Below, in pieces: positions 37,631 through 47,011 of a DNA stretch of 64,000 nucleotides (the stretch's first letter is position 1; each line of letters opens with the position of its first letter). Location of the stretch: NCBI RefSeq assembly GCF_004770995.1, contig NZ_RQHW01000047.1, forward strand, positions 496,001 to 560,000, given 5' to 3'. A program made the position numbers and the translations under genes. The notes under the pieces were generated by a model. That model was not told where the DNA came from. It worked only from the letters and a program-made list of their open reading frames with translations, and did not search any database. Source of the DNA: Leptospira idonii (GTDB lineage Bacteria > Spirochaetota > Leptospiria > Leptospirales > Leptospiraceae).

Positions 37631-38413
37631 TTACAATCTACAGCCAGGAACCTTTCCTTGGGATTTCGCAGAATTAAACAATTGTAATGCGTCAGACATT
37701 TTGCTTTTCAGCTGTGTCATTCTGGTTTCATCGGAAGGATGTGTAGATAAAATTTCCGCTGATTTACTTCCACCTAGCGCACTCATATTTTCCCAAAGAG
37801 TTACACTTTCTTCCGGATTGAAACCTGCCTTTGCCATAATTTCCAATCCGATGTAATCTGCTTCCGATTCATGGGCTCTGGAATAAGGAAGAAGAACCCC
37901 AAACTTAGCACCTGCTCCTAATACACCCGCCATATCTCCCTTGCCTATTGTTTTGAGAGCTTCCATTCCTCCGTTTGTGATTTGGTTTTGGGAAACTCTT
38001 TCATTTCCATGTCTTGCAATCACATGACCGATTTCATGTCCAATAACGGCAGCTAGTTGCCCAGGTGTTTTGGCAACAGGAAGAATTCCGGTATGAACCC
38101 CGATTTTTCCTCCGGGCAGAGCGAAAGCATTCGGTGTGGAGTCTTTGAATACGACTACTTCCCAAGAAGCCACACCTGTGGAATCTTCCGTAACTGCCAG
38201 TTCCGCTTGTACGATGCAGTTCACATAACGATTGACAGCTTCTCCTCTTTCGATGGGGGTTTGTTTTTTCATTTCAGCAAACGCTTGTGTACCCATCTCG
38301 TTCATTTCAGGGTCTTTCACTAGAAGAAGTTGTCTTCTTCCTGTAGGAGAAGTTTGACAGCTGATGAGTAGCAAAACGAAACAATGGAACGATAGTAAAA
38401 GGAAACGATTCAT
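37631..38413 (-). CDS. M48-family zinc metalloprotease lipoprotein
   Basis: 260 residues: signal peptide, lipobox LLISC (C19), then the M48 peptidase domain with ALPGGKIGVHTGILPVAKTP, zinc motif VIGHEIGHVIARHG (H126, E127, H130) and third-ligand region HESEADYIGLEIMAKAG (E184). This layout matches LoiP/YcaL/BepA-like periplasmic proteases that clear misfolded outer-membrane proteins. C-terminal STHPSDETRMTQL is also typical. Convergent with the MORN lipoprotein gene. BepA-type TPR repeats are absent, so LoiP/YcaL is the closer model. Confidence 0.93.
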   Translation of the reverse strand: MNRFLLLSFHCFVLLLISCQTSPTGRRQLLLVKDPEMNEMGTQAFAEMKKQTPIERGEAVNRYVNCIVQAELAVTEDSTGVASWEVVVFKDSTPNAFALPGGKIGVHTGILPVAKTPGQLAAVIGHEIGHVIARHGNERVSQNQITNGGMEALKTIGKGDMAGVLGAGAKFGVLLPYSRAHESEADYIGLEIMAKAGFNPEESVTLWENMSALGGSKSAEILSTHPSDETRMTQLKSKMSDALQLFNSAKSQGKVPGCRL

Positions 38414-38461
38414 AATAAGGATCTCCGTAAAAATAGTGCTTAAAAGAATGAAAATAGGAAT

Positions 38462-40567
38462 TTATTCCTGAATTCCAGTAAAATTTTCCAAAAATGAAAC
38501 CGCATCTTCCAGAGAAAGCGGTTTGGAAAGAAGATAACCTTGGATGAGATCGCATTCGTATTCCCTCAATAAATGAAATTGGGAAATATCTTCCACGCCT
38601 TCGGCAACTACCTTATAACCCAAACCGTGCGCCATATGTATGATGGAAACCAGAAGGATCGCTTCTTTGGAACCGGGTATTACATTATTGAGAAAGGATT
38701 TGTCGATTTTCACTGTGGAAAGAGGAAGTTTTTCCAAATAAGCTAAAGAAGAATAACCGGTTCCGAAATCGTCCAAAGCGATTTTCACTCCAATATCTTT
38801 CAGATTGGAAAGAATCGGAATGGTTTCGGAAAGATTTTTCATAGCTAAACTTTCCGTAATCTCTACTTGGAGGCATTCATAAGGAACACCTAATCTTTGT
38901 TGTATGTCAACCACCCAATGGAATATGTTTTGATCCAAAAATACTTGAGGAGAAAGGTTCACCGCTACTGAAAATTTGTAATTGGATTCTTCTCTCATTT
39001 TTTTTGCGAAAAGTGCGGACTCTTCCAAAACGAATTTTGTGAGAGAAACGATTAAACCGGAATCTTCCGCCATGGGAATGAAATCCGTAGGTGATACCAT
39101 CCCCTTTTTTGGATGTCTCCAGCGGATAAGCGCTTCCCAATGACATATCTCGTTTGCCGCCAAATCGAAGATAGGTTGGTAATAGACAATGAATTCGTTC
39201 TTTTCGATCGCTTTTTTAAGATCGTTTTGTATCTCCAACTGGTAGTTGATTTTTTCCTGCATCCTTTGATTGAATACTGAAACGGTTCCTACTTTGCTGG
39301 ACTTGGAGTGAAACATCGCAATTTCAGCGTTTTTTAATATGTTTTCTCCGTCTTTACCCGCCATTCCGTAAGATGCGATTCCGCAAGAAGCGGTTAAAAA
39401 TATCTCATAACCTTGGAAAGGTATAATCTCTTTCAGATTTTCCAAAAGTTTGTTTGCGATTTCAGTTCCCTCTTCTATGGAGAAACAATCCGTAACTAGA
39501 ACGGCGAAAGAATCCGCACCAAGCCTGGTAACGATTGCGGAAGGATCACATAACTTAAGCAGGCGTTTCGCATAAATTACTAATATTTCATCTCCGGATT
39601 CGTTTCCAAGGGAATGGTTGATTCGTTTGAAATTGTCTATATTGATGGAAAATACGATCGGAAAACCTTTTTGGAACAGATTGTATTCGGATATCTTTTG
39701 TTCTACTCTTGCCAAAAACAGGGCTCTATTGGGCAATTCCGTCAAACTGTCGTAAAACGCATCATGGGTCAGTTGTTCTTCCGCAAGCTTTCTATTCGTA
39801 ATTTCATTATGGATGGCGATGTATTGAAAGATGGATCCGTCTTCTGCGGAAAAGGGAACGATCGTCGTTTCCACCCAGAAACTGGTTCCATCCTTCTTTG
39901 TGTTTCTGATTTCCCCTTTCCAAACCTTGCCATTTTGAATGGTTTCCCAAAGATCGTACCATTCTTCTTTAGTTCTGTCTTGTGATTTTAAAATTCGATG
40001 GGACTGACCGATTAACTCTTCTTTGCTGTAACCGGAAGCTTGGATGAATTTGTCATTTACGTAAGTGATGATTCCGTTCGCATCCGTTGTGGATACTATG
40101 TTGGCTTGGTCCAAAGCGAATTTTTGGACTTGAATTTCTTTTAAGGACTGTTCTAAATAATTGGCGGTAATTTCCTTTTCCCTTCTGAAAACGAGTTCTC
40201 TTCTTTCTCTTTCCAAAACATGGGGAAGCCGAAACAAAGTGGAATGATCGATGATATCCGCAGCCCCTTCTTTCATCATCTGTAAGGCGGTTTCGTATTT
40301 GGACTTTTCTGCGATCAGTAAAAAAGGAATGTCTATCTGTCTATCTTTCAAAAAGCGAAGGAAATCGTGGATGGTCTTTTCATCGGGCCAATTCATCCCG
40401 CAAAGAATGACGTCCCAATCCTCTTCTTCTATCTTCTCCTCCCATTCTTCCGCCTTAGATACCACTTGGTACAAAGGAGAAAAACCGTTTGCCTTCACCT
40501 CTCGAATCAAACGAAAGACTTCGGAGGAATCAGATTCTATGATCAAAAGGCTGAGAGGACTTGCCAT
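38462..40567 (-). CDS. Pseudo-receiver/PAS/degenerate GGDEF/EAL protein
   Basis: 701 residues, four domains. A receiver-like fold (1-115) has Gly57 (VILCGMNWPD) where the phosphate-accepting Asp should be. A PAS domain (about 150-260) follows. The GGDEF domain (about 268-430) has LGADSF (349-354) in place of GGDEF, so cyclase activity is unlikely. The EAL domain (about 445-695) keeps EAL (E478, HWEALIRW), AVNLSPQVF and DDFGTGYSSLAYL, so it is probably an active cyclic-di-GMP phosphodiesterase. No membrane segment. Its signal is probably sensed by the PAS domain. Confidence 0.92.
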   Translation of the reverse strand: MASPLSLLIIESDSSEVFRLIREVKANGFSPLYQVVSKAEEWEEKIEEEDWDVILCGMNWPDEKTIHDFLRFLKDRQIDIPFLLIAEKSKYETALQMMKEGAADIIDHSTLFRLPHVLERERRELVFRREKEITANYLEQSLKEIQVQKFALDQANIVSTTDANGIITYVNDKFIQASGYSKEELIGQSHRILKSQDRTKEEWYDLWETIQNGKVWKGEIRNTKKDGTSFWVETTIVPFSAEDGSIFQYIAIHNEITNRKLAEEQLTHDAFYDSLTELPNRALFLARVEQKISEYNLFQKGFPIVFSINIDNFKRINHSLGNESGDEILVIYAKRLLKLCDPSAIVTRLGADSFAVLVTDCFSIEEGTEIANKLLENLKEIIPFQGYEIFLTASCGIASYGMAGKDGENILKNAEIAMFHSKSSKVGTVSVFNQRMQEKINYQLEIQNDLKKAIEKNEFIVYYQPIFDLAANEICHWEALIRWRHPKKGMVSPTDFIPMAEDSGLIVSLTKFVLEESALFAKKMREESNYKFSVAVNLSPQVFLDQNIFHWVVDIQQRLGVPYECLQVEITESLAMKNLSETIPILSNLKDIGVKIALDDFGTGYSSLAYLEKLPLSTVKIDKSFLNNVIPGSKEAILLVSIIHMAHGLGYKVVAEGVEDISQFHLLREYECDLIQGYLLSKPLSLEDAVSFLENFTGIQE

Positions 40568-40607
40568 AAATTCCTTTGTTCATTTTCATCCAGAATGATC
40601 CAAGCAA

Positions 40608-40859
40608 TTGATTCTCCAACCAAAAACTTCTTATAAAAATGCTTTGTTTTTAGAAGTTCTGTCGTCTAATTCGCTAGCCGTGCACCCAAGATTGTTTGAA
40701 ACAGTATATATCAAAAAAGAGTTTTTGGAACAAGAACTGAAAAAAATGCTCCTGGATATGGGGAACTTAGAATATAGGGATCTGAATGAATACGATAAAG
40801 GCGGTTTTGACGGATTCAACCAAGCGGTGACGGAAATCCTGAGAAAGCTCTGTAGTTAG
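40608..40859 (+). CDS. Small hypothetical protein
   Basis: 83 residues from TTG 40608, the first in-frame start. No good Shine-Dalgarno is visible, so the real start may be the later TTG inside the frame. The C-terminal half (FLEQELKKMLLDMGNLEYRD, then NEYDKGGFDGFNQAVTEILR) looks like a genuine folded helical protein and codon use fits its neighbours. Divergent from the EAL gene. No family recognised. Confidence 0.5.
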   Translation: MILQPKTSYKNALFLEVLSSNSLAVHPRLFETVYIKKEFLEQELKKMLLDMGNLEYRDLNEYDKGGFDGFNQAVTEILRKLCS

Positions 40860-40970
40860 GGAAATTTCTAGGGATTTTGAGAACTCCCCGCCTCCCTCCT
40901 TCTTTGTGTGCAAAAAGTCTTTACAAAATAGAGGTTGCTTAGGAGACTTAGTAAGCTAGCAGGAAGTTCA

Positions 40971-41294
40971 ATGAATTTCACAACAAAACAAGTTAAAAAT
41001 CACACAGTAGTTACATTAGAAGGCTCTCTCGATATTTATTCTGCTCCCGCTCTCAAAAAAGAGCTCCATAAAATCATAGATGATGGAGCCGAATCCGTAG
41101 CCATCGATATGGTGAATATTAAACTTTTAGACTCTTCCGGAATCGCTCTACTTGCCAACCTACAAAAGAAACTGAAATCGGAAGAAGGTACTTTTTTTCT
41201 TCTCAATGTAAGTCAAGATGTGATGGTAATTCTCAAACTTTCCAGTTTAGATAAATTTTTTACAATTTTAGCAGGAGAAGGAGAACTTCCTTAA
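40971..41294 (+). CDS. STAS-domain anti-sigma factor antagonist
   Basis: 107 residues from ATG 40971, chosen for the AGGAAG site at 40961-40966 (a longer frame from 40935 has none). One STAS domain: NHTVVTLEGSLDIYSAPALK, VAIDMVNIKLLDSSGIALLA with the phosphorylation-site motif DSSG (54-57), then FLLNVSQDVMVILKLSSLDK. Anti-anti-sigma proteins are released for sigma activation when a PP2C phosphatase removes the Ser phosphate. An RsbU-type phosphatase gene lies 1.6 kb away (42901), but convergent; the pairing is inferred. No anti-sigma kinase or sigma factor is in the window. Confidence 0.93.
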   Translation: MNFTTKQVKNHTVVTLEGSLDIYSAPALKKELHKIIDDGAESVAIDMVNIKLLDSSGIALLANLQKKLKSEEGTFFLLNVSQDVMVILKLSSLDKFFTILAGEGELP

Positions 41295-41311
41295 TCGTTT
41301 TCTTTTTCCTT

Positions 41312-42904
41312 TCAGTGACTGATCACTTCTCTTAGCTCAGAGTCTTGGATTTTTTCTTCCAAGTTCTTTGGGCTGAACCACTCCCCCGCATCGTTTCTCT
41401 TCATTTGACTCATCTCCAATTTCGTTCCGTCCGTTTTTCCTACTGCGAAGATTTTATCTACGGAAGATCCGATCGTGTTTACGGATGCAATCATTTCCAA
41501 AGGAAGTTCCAGAGCAAAATCACCTAATTTTAACTTTGCGATTCGGCCGTTGGAAGTGAATTCTTCGCAGACGACTTTCCTTCCGTCTTTCAGATGAATT
41601 TGCAATTGGTTCGGCTCGTTTTTTTTGACAACCACGGCAGGAATTGTTTTTTCCTGTTTCTTTTCTTCCTTAACTTCTTGAACCGGTTCCGGTTTTTTCT
41701 CTTCTACTAAAGCGATCTCTTCTTTTACGATGGGGATTTTTTCTTCTTCTACGACGGTAAGAAGTTTTTTGGTTTCTGTTTTTGCTTCTTCCAAAGAATC
41801 TTTTAGATTGTTTTTGATTTCTGCAAGTTCCTTCGCTTCTTCCGGACTTGCGGCAACGGAAGTTTCCTCTTTCAGGATTTTTTCCACGATAACAGGTTTA
41901 AGAACCAGGCTTTTCCCCTCTTCTATTTTTGCGACAGCCTTCTCATCGCCTAACTTAGTTGCTTCAGTTTTGGAGAATTCGACAAGGGATTTGTTTTCTT
42001 GATAAAAATTACCGATGAGAAGAAGTCTTCTGTTGGCGCGAATGGCAACTTCCTTATTCTCTTTTTGTTTTACTAACTGGATATATTCTTTTACTGCATT
42101 GGAAGTTTTTCCCAATTCTTCCATAGATCGCGCTTTGATATAGGATTGATCGTTCGTAAGTTCGGGAAGAGCTTCCAAAGTTTTCAGAGTTTCTTCATAA
42201 TCACCCGATTGAAAGAGAGAGTAAGCAAGTTCTTCCGGTTTTTTGTTGGAGTTTTTCAGGTCTTCCTTCCTTTTATCTCCGTCTTGTAAAAAGCCTATCA
42301 GTAGTTCCGCATTCTCTGCGTAATGTGTTCCCGGAAATAGGTCTACCGCTTTTCTGAGTTTGACGTATGCATGTTCCCTTTCTCCCATCATCACCAAACA
42401 ATAACCGTTATGGAGAAGAGTGAATGCAAGTTCATCTGCAAGAGAATCTTCCAGTATCGTTTCCAGTTCATCATACTTTTTACTGGCAATGGAGAACTTT
42501 CTAGTTCTTTCCATATAGAATGCGAACTGAAGGCGGATGATCGTTTTTTGTTGTTCTTCCAGTTCCAAAAACGGTTTAAAATTCAAGGCGCGAACCACGT
42601 TGATCACACCTAGCCCGAACTTATCTTTCCAGCTCATCTCCAATTCTAGCCCTTTGGTTTCTGAGTTCATGATCCCCGATTCCAAAACGTTGACCTTAAC
42701 TTCCAAAAGATAGTCGTCTTTTGATAAAAACATTTGTTTGAGCCTTTCTCTCAATGTTTGAGAGGAAAGTTCGTAATTCATCAACTGATCTCTCAGGATT
42801 CCGAATCTAAGCTCTTGCAGCTTAACGCCTACAATTGCCTGAGATGCGAGTCCGAAAAACCCGAATAACAGAAAAAATAATAGGAAGAAAAGTATTTTTC
42901 TCAT
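41312..42904 (-). CDS. Membrane-anchored TPR protein with Glu/Lys linker and small C-terminal beta-domain
   Basis: 530 residues. An N-terminal hydrophobic segment (1-25) is a signal anchor or signal peptide. Residues about 125-330 form helical TPR-like repeats (YDELETILEDSLADELAFTL, EHAYVKLRKAVDLFPG). A Glu/Lys/Pro-rich low-complexity linker (about 345-425) leads to a small domain (IHLKDGRKVVCEEFTSNGRI, then FALELPLEMIASV) with the strand pattern of a short SH3/LSM-like barrel. The same pattern occurs in the protein at 44487. The stop faces the STAS gene. The start overlaps the phosphatase stop by 4 bases, so these two are coexpressed. Confidence 0.78.
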   Translation of the reverse strand: MRKILFFLLFFLLFGFFGLASQAIVGVKLQELRFGILRDQLMNYELSSQTLRERLKQMFLSKDDYLLEVKVNVLESGIMNSETKGLELEMSWKDKFGLGVINVVRALNFKPFLELEEQQKTIIRLQFAFYMERTRKFSIASKKYDELETILEDSLADELAFTLLHNGYCLVMMGEREHAYVKLRKAVDLFPGTHYAENAELLIGFLQDGDKRKEDLKNSNKKPEELAYSLFQSGDYEETLKTLEALPELTNDQSYIKARSMEELGKTSNAVKEYIQLVKQKENKEVAIRANRRLLLIGNFYQENKSLVEFSKTEATKLGDEKAVAKIEEGKSLVLKPVIVEKILKEETSVAASPEEAKELAEIKNNLKDSLEEAKTETKKLLTVVEEEKIPIVKEEIALVEEKKPEPVQEVKEEKKQEKTIPAVVVKKNEPNQLQIHLKDGRKVVCEEFTSNGRIAKLKLGDFALELPLEMIASVNTIGSSVDKIFAVGKTDGTKLEMSQMKRNDAGEWFSPKNLEEKIQDSELREVISH

Positions 42905-44427
42905 TCCGGAACTTCAAGGATGATCATGGTCACGTCATCTTTGTATTCTTCATGTGCCAGATCCAATTCTTGCATCGCCTTTTCTACGATTTCGGAATTC
43001 GGTTCATCTATATATTTTAATACGATGTCTTTGAATCGGTCCAATCCGAAAAGGCCTCCTTCTTTCACAGGAGTTTCCACAACTCCATCCGTATATAGAA
43101 CGATTTTATCTCCCGGCTGTACAGGAAATTCATCCAAAGAATAACGGATGTCGTCTCCCATACCCAAAGGAGGACCGGAACTTTCCACATAAATCACTTC
43201 TTTCGTAGAAGGTCGAACGATGAAAGGAGCATTATGACCTGCATTTACGAATTTCACTTTGCCAGGTTCGTCCAGAATGACGAAAACTCCCGTTGCGAAA
43301 AAGGAAGCCTGAAGCCTGTTGGCGATCACTTCTCCCAAACTATTGATGGCATGAATCGGTTCATGATTTTCTCGGATGATTGCCTGAAGCGACATTGCCA
43401 TAACTACGGTTACTAATGCCGCAGAAACCCCGTGGCCGGATGCATCCGCTAAGAAAAAACCGTAAAACTCTTTTCCGTCACCTTCGTCGAAATGGAAATA
43501 TTGGTAAATATCTCCGGACACTTCCCTCATCGGACGATAGATTTTTCCGATTTTGAATTTTTTATATTTTTTGTTAGGCGGTAAGAATAGTTCCTGTACT
43601 TCTTTTCCGATTTGAAGTTCTTGATTGATTTCATCGTTCAATCGAGTGATTGTACCGACTTTGTTTTCGATCTGTTCCGCCATGCTGTTGAAGGAACGAC
43701 CCAAATTATCCAATTCGTCTTCATTCTTAAAATTCCAGCTGACTCTAGCCCCTAGTTTGCCATCCGTCATTTCTTTGGAAGCGGATTCTAATAATCCTAC
43801 CCTTCTGAAGATCGCACGGTACACCAAAATAGCAAAGATTAAGTGGAAGATCACTCCCCAAACCACTGCGTAGGCAACTTGGATGTAAAGTTGCTTCAAC
43901 CTTTCTTGAATGGAGGCAATATTGAAGTGAGTGAATAGAAAAATTTCTTCCCCGGATGCAGCTCGGATGGGAAGTAAAAAATCGACTGTGAAATCGTCTT
44001 CATTGAGATCCAAACTGTAACGGGACTTAAATAAACTTCCCTCTTTATCCGAGGAAACATCCTTCGATTTTTTCAAAAGATGTTCCGAAATATGTGTTTC
44101 CGTCCGGCCATCTTGCGGCTCTCGAACCCAAATTTCTCCGTCATTTTGAAAAATGACAAACTTTCCGATGTCGTACAACTTCAGAGTCTTACGAAAAACA
44201 TCAAATGCTTCGTCTCTTTCTTTAGTAAGACCTATATTTTGTAAGTCGGCCAAAATAGTATTTGCCAGATTCTCCGATTGGAACTGAAAATTTTTCAGAA
44301 GTAGATCTGATTGGTTCTCAAAAATCATCACAGTAAAAAAGATGATGTTGAGGAGTGCTAAAAGCGAATAAAAAAGTCCGATTTTAAATCGGAGAGAATT
44401 CGTTGTTTTGATTTTACTTTTCGTCAC
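42901..44427 (-). CDS. RsbU/SpoIIE-type PP2C serine phosphatase with membrane sensor
   Basis: 508 residues: transmembrane helix (about 12-32), an extracytoplasmic sensor region (about 35-180), a second helix (about 188-208), a HAMP-like linker (ESASKEMTDGKLGARVSWNF) and a PP2C domain (about 285-505). Metal-binding motifs are VSGDIYQYFHFDE, FFLADASGHGVSAALVT, NAGHNAPFIVR, LYTDGVVE and the last Asp in YKDDVTMIIL. This class removes phosphate from STAS antagonists in partner-switching pathways, which fits the STAS gene at 40971. A signal outside the cytoplasm would set the phosphatase activity. Confidence 0.92.
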   Translation of the reverse strand: MTKSKIKTTNSLRFKIGLFYSLLALLNIIFFTVMIFENQSDLLLKNFQFQSENLANTILADLQNIGLTKERDEAFDVFRKTLKLYDIGKFVIFQNDGEIWVREPQDGRTETHISEHLLKKSKDVSSDKEGSLFKSRYSLDLNEDDFTVDFLLPIRAASGEEIFLFTHFNIASIQERLKQLYIQVAYAVVWGVIFHLIFAILVYRAIFRRVGLLESASKEMTDGKLGARVSWNFKNEDELDNLGRSFNSMAEQIENKVGTITRLNDEINQELQIGKEVQELFLPPNKKYKKFKIGKIYRPMREVSGDIYQYFHFDEGDGKEFYGFFLADASGHGVSAALVTVVMAMSLQAIIRENHEPIHAINSLGEVIANRLQASFFATGVFVILDEPGKVKFVNAGHNAPFIVRPSTKEVIYVESSGPPLGMGDDIRYSLDEFPVQPGDKIVLYTDGVVETPVKEGGLFGLDRFKDIVLKYIDEPNSEIVEKAMQELDLAHEEYKDDVTMIILEVPE

Positions 44428-44486
44428 GGCCGCTATAGATATTGTCGATAATTCATAGAGATAAATCTATCATAAAATAGAGAAAA

Positions 44487-45566
44487 TTGGCATTGATTCG
44501 CATCGCATATAAATTGTTTATCCGCTTCTTTCAGAGGGAATCCCTCTATTTACTTCTATTTTTGTATGTTTCTATGGAATTAAATGCGGACCGATTGAAA
44601 CTTAAATCGGGAGAACAAAGAATCGGGCGAGCTCTTACTGTAACAACCACTCACTTGGAATGGCAAGAAGAAGGCAAAACAAGGAAAATTCCATTGAATG
44701 AGATTTTGGGTATAGAAGTTGGATACGACGGTATCCCCGTTTGTGCCGATTATTCTTCCTTTGGAAAGGAAAACTGTGATCTTCTCCTCTTTCGACTCAC
44801 AAAAACAAGCGCCTCTTTCGTGAAAAAAGACTCTCCTTTGGAATTGGAAGTGGTTCCTATTTCTAAAATCAATACTCTACGAATCGAATGGGATGCTTCC
44901 CAAACGGAATTGAAACGGTTTGTACAGCCTGGCACAAAAGGGTTTTGGAAGACCGAAATTTATACGGGAAATGCGATCTTAAAATCCAATGAAAATGATG
45001 TTTGGATATTGCAAACGGAAGAAGGAGAAAAAAAGGAAATCTCACTTTCACTTTCTCAAATCCAACATTTTGAAATCAAAGCAAAACCGAAATTAACTCA
45101 AACTTTGATCACAGAATCCCCTCGACTGATTCCCGGTTATGCGCCCATCCAAGAGAAAAAATATCTAAAAGCAACACTTTTGTTCGGTGGCGCCTTTCTT
45201 TCTGCCTTAGGGATGGCTTACGAATACAATCAATCCGTGCAAGCGATCAATAACGATCAGGAATTCATTCCCGGTCCCGACGGAAGGATATACATCGTAA
45301 GCAATGTTCTCTCTACGGATCGTTACGATTTCCACAACCAAAGATTTCAAATCTATACGGGTGTCTTTACCGCTATCATCGCCTATTCCTTGTTCGATAG
45401 TTTTTATTTGGGGCAAGTGGAATCCAAAAACGGAAACACAGGTTCCGTCCGGATCAAACCGAACATTCGCTCTTATGCTTCTCTTCCAGGAAGACAGGGA
45501 CAAGGAAACGTAAACTCAGATTCCATGAATATGAATTACGGATTGGAAATCGAAACTCGCTTTTAG
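44487..45566 (+). CDS. Exported or membrane protein with repeated small beta-domains, function unknown
   Basis: 359 residues from TTG 44487. The start is uncertain since no clear ribosome site is visible. An N-terminal hydrophobic stretch (SLYLLLFLYVSMELNA) looks like a signal peptide with cleavage before DRLKL. Two domains (LKLKSGEQRIGRALTVTTTH with IPLNEILGIEV; YTGNAILKSNENDVWILQTE with LSLSQIQHFEI) share the strand-Gly-strand-strand 'I..I' pattern of the C-terminal domain of the protein at 41312. Two further hydrophobic segments (about 229-245 and 290-308) suggest membrane association. Divergent from the phosphatase gene, and convergent with the PrsW-type gene with interlocked stops. Confidence 0.62.
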   Translation: MALIRIAYKLFIRFFQRESLYLLLFLYVSMELNADRLKLKSGEQRIGRALTVTTTHLEWQEEGKTRKIPLNEILGIEVGYDGIPVCADYSSFGKENCDLLLFRLTKTSASFVKKDSPLELEVVPISKINTLRIEWDASQTELKRFVQPGTKGFWKTEIYTGNAILKSNENDVWILQTEEGEKKEISLSLSQIQHFEIKAKPKLTQTLITESPRLIPGYAPIQEKKYLKATLLFGGAFLSALGMAYEYNQSVQAINNDQEFIPGPDGRIYIVSNVLSTDRYDFHNQRFQIYTGVFTAIIAYSLFDSFYLGQVESKNGNTGSVRIKPNIRSYASLPGRQGQGNVNSDSMNMNYGLEIETRF

Positions 45567-46909
45567 TATGCGGTTTTGCGGATAAACAAGTTTTTAAAAT
45601 TCTGTTTGAACCGAACTAAGTTCCAATGAATTAAAAACATAACAGGAATTTGATCCAAAGTACATAACGCACCGCAGCTTCCCTCTTCATTCTCTTTCGA
45701 CCAAGTGATTTTTCCCTTTAGGTTTCCGTAACATTTGATCCCCACCCAAAGATCGAATTCTGCTTCCGTGTTCTCCGGATAAAGTTTGGAAACGGGAATG
45801 TAAAATTGATTGAGATAAATATAAAATAAAGCTGTGTTTTCTTCATCCGTTTCCGTTTTTAAATCGACGGAACCGAAGAGAGGGACGGCAAGCATTCGAT
45901 CCCTGAAAAAATAAGGATTCAATACTCCTCCGAAAAAGAACATAAAGCCGATGATGGCAGGATAGATCACGAATAAGGCGAAGTAATCTTTGATTTCCAA
46001 TTCGGAAAAAGTTCTGGTAATGAGTTCCGGCGAATACAGTAAAGTGAATAAGGAAATCAAAGAAGGTAGAATGAAAAAAGCGGTGATAAATACATGCCTC
46101 GGTTTCGGGAGTTGAAAGAGATTGATCTTATTTGTGGAAATATGTTTTTGAACGTTTTGTATCCATCCTTCGTGCCTGTTGTGGCGGCTTAGGATTTCAT
46201 ATTCTTCCACAGTGATTTTCATGAGCTTCAATACATAACCCGGAAGCAAAATTCTGGACTTTGCGATCGTAATTTCCAAAGCGAAGAACAAACTTAGGAT
46301 ACAGAAAGGGAGTACGAAAAGTACGCCTGTATCTAAGAATAAGGAATAATTATAAAGCGCATGCAAACTGATGCAGAAAAGAAGACCTGCAAAAAGACGG
46401 AACCATTTCACTCGATTGGTTCCCGAAAAAAGAAAGATCATCACAAAACAACCGATGAGTCCCCCGTTGATCAAATGGATGGGAAGTGCGGTGATCGATC
46501 GAAGCACCTGGGACCAAAGTCCGGAATCTATAAAATATAAAATATTTTCAATTAATCCGAATCCTCCTCCCAAAACCAATCCGTAGAAAATTCCATCCGT
46601 AACGGTAAACTCATCCTGATTTTTTCTGAAAAAAAGATAGATGCCCAAAAGTTTGGAAAATTCTTCCACAGCCCCTGACAAAACGAATGCCTTAAATTCA
46701 TGAGAAGGATAAGGATTAAAACTGAGGATACTTGCCTGGAGAAGAAGGGTCACTCCTGCACAAAACAAAGAAAAGGCGATTGCGGTATATTGTAAAAAAC
46801 TTTCCGTGTGTCTGTAAAAATGGAAACGATAGAAAGAATAATAAAAGCCCAAAGTGGTCAGATTGATCATCACAATGATGAAATTGGAAAATGATAAAAA
46901 ACCGGCCAT
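45563..46909 (-). CDS. PrsW-family intramembrane metalloprotease
   Basis: 448 residues with about eight membrane segments. The glutamic-acid motif AVEEFSKLLGIYLFFR (EExxK), GLVLGGGFGLIENILYFID and HLINGGLIGCFVMI (conserved His) define PrsW (peptidase family M82, CAAX-protease related). PrsW cuts anti-sigma factor RsiW at site 1 in Bacillus to release an ECF sigma factor (family knowledge). Here a C-terminal extension beyond the usual length (about 320-448), soluble in part (DLKTETDEENTALFYIYLNQ), is not explained. No membrane anti-sigma factor is nearby. Confidence 0.85.
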   Translation of the reverse strand: MAGFLSFSNFIIVMINLTTLGFYYSFYRFHFYRHTESFLQYTAIAFSLFCAGVTLLLQASILSFNPYPSHEFKAFVLSGAVEEFSKLLGIYLFFRKNQDEFTVTDGIFYGLVLGGGFGLIENILYFIDSGLWSQVLRSITALPIHLINGGLIGCFVMIFLFSGTNRVKWFRLFAGLLFCISLHALYNYSLFLDTGVLFVLPFCILSLFFALEITIAKSRILLPGYVLKLMKITVEEYEILSRHNRHEGWIQNVQKHISTNKINLFQLPKPRHVFITAFFILPSLISLFTLLYSPELITRTFSELEIKDYFALFVIYPAIIGFMFFFGGVLNPYFFRDRMLAVPLFGSVDLKTETDEENTALFYIYLNQFYIPVSKLYPENTEAEFDLWVGIKCYGNLKGKITWSKENEEGSCGALCTLDQIPVMFLIHWNLVRFKQNFKNLFIRKTAY

Positions 46910-47011
46910 CTACCCTTCTATTAACGACAAACGATCCGGCGAAATTGACGAAGCACAGGAGAATGTCGTATATATTCTACGTAAAATGCCTAGAAAATGC
47001 AAGGGAAAAGA

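Noticed and set aside
40860..40970. C-rich stretch (CCCCGCCTCCCTCC) before the STAS gene as a riboswitch or small RNA
   Set aside because: No stable paired structure or known riboswitch consensus could be seen by eye.
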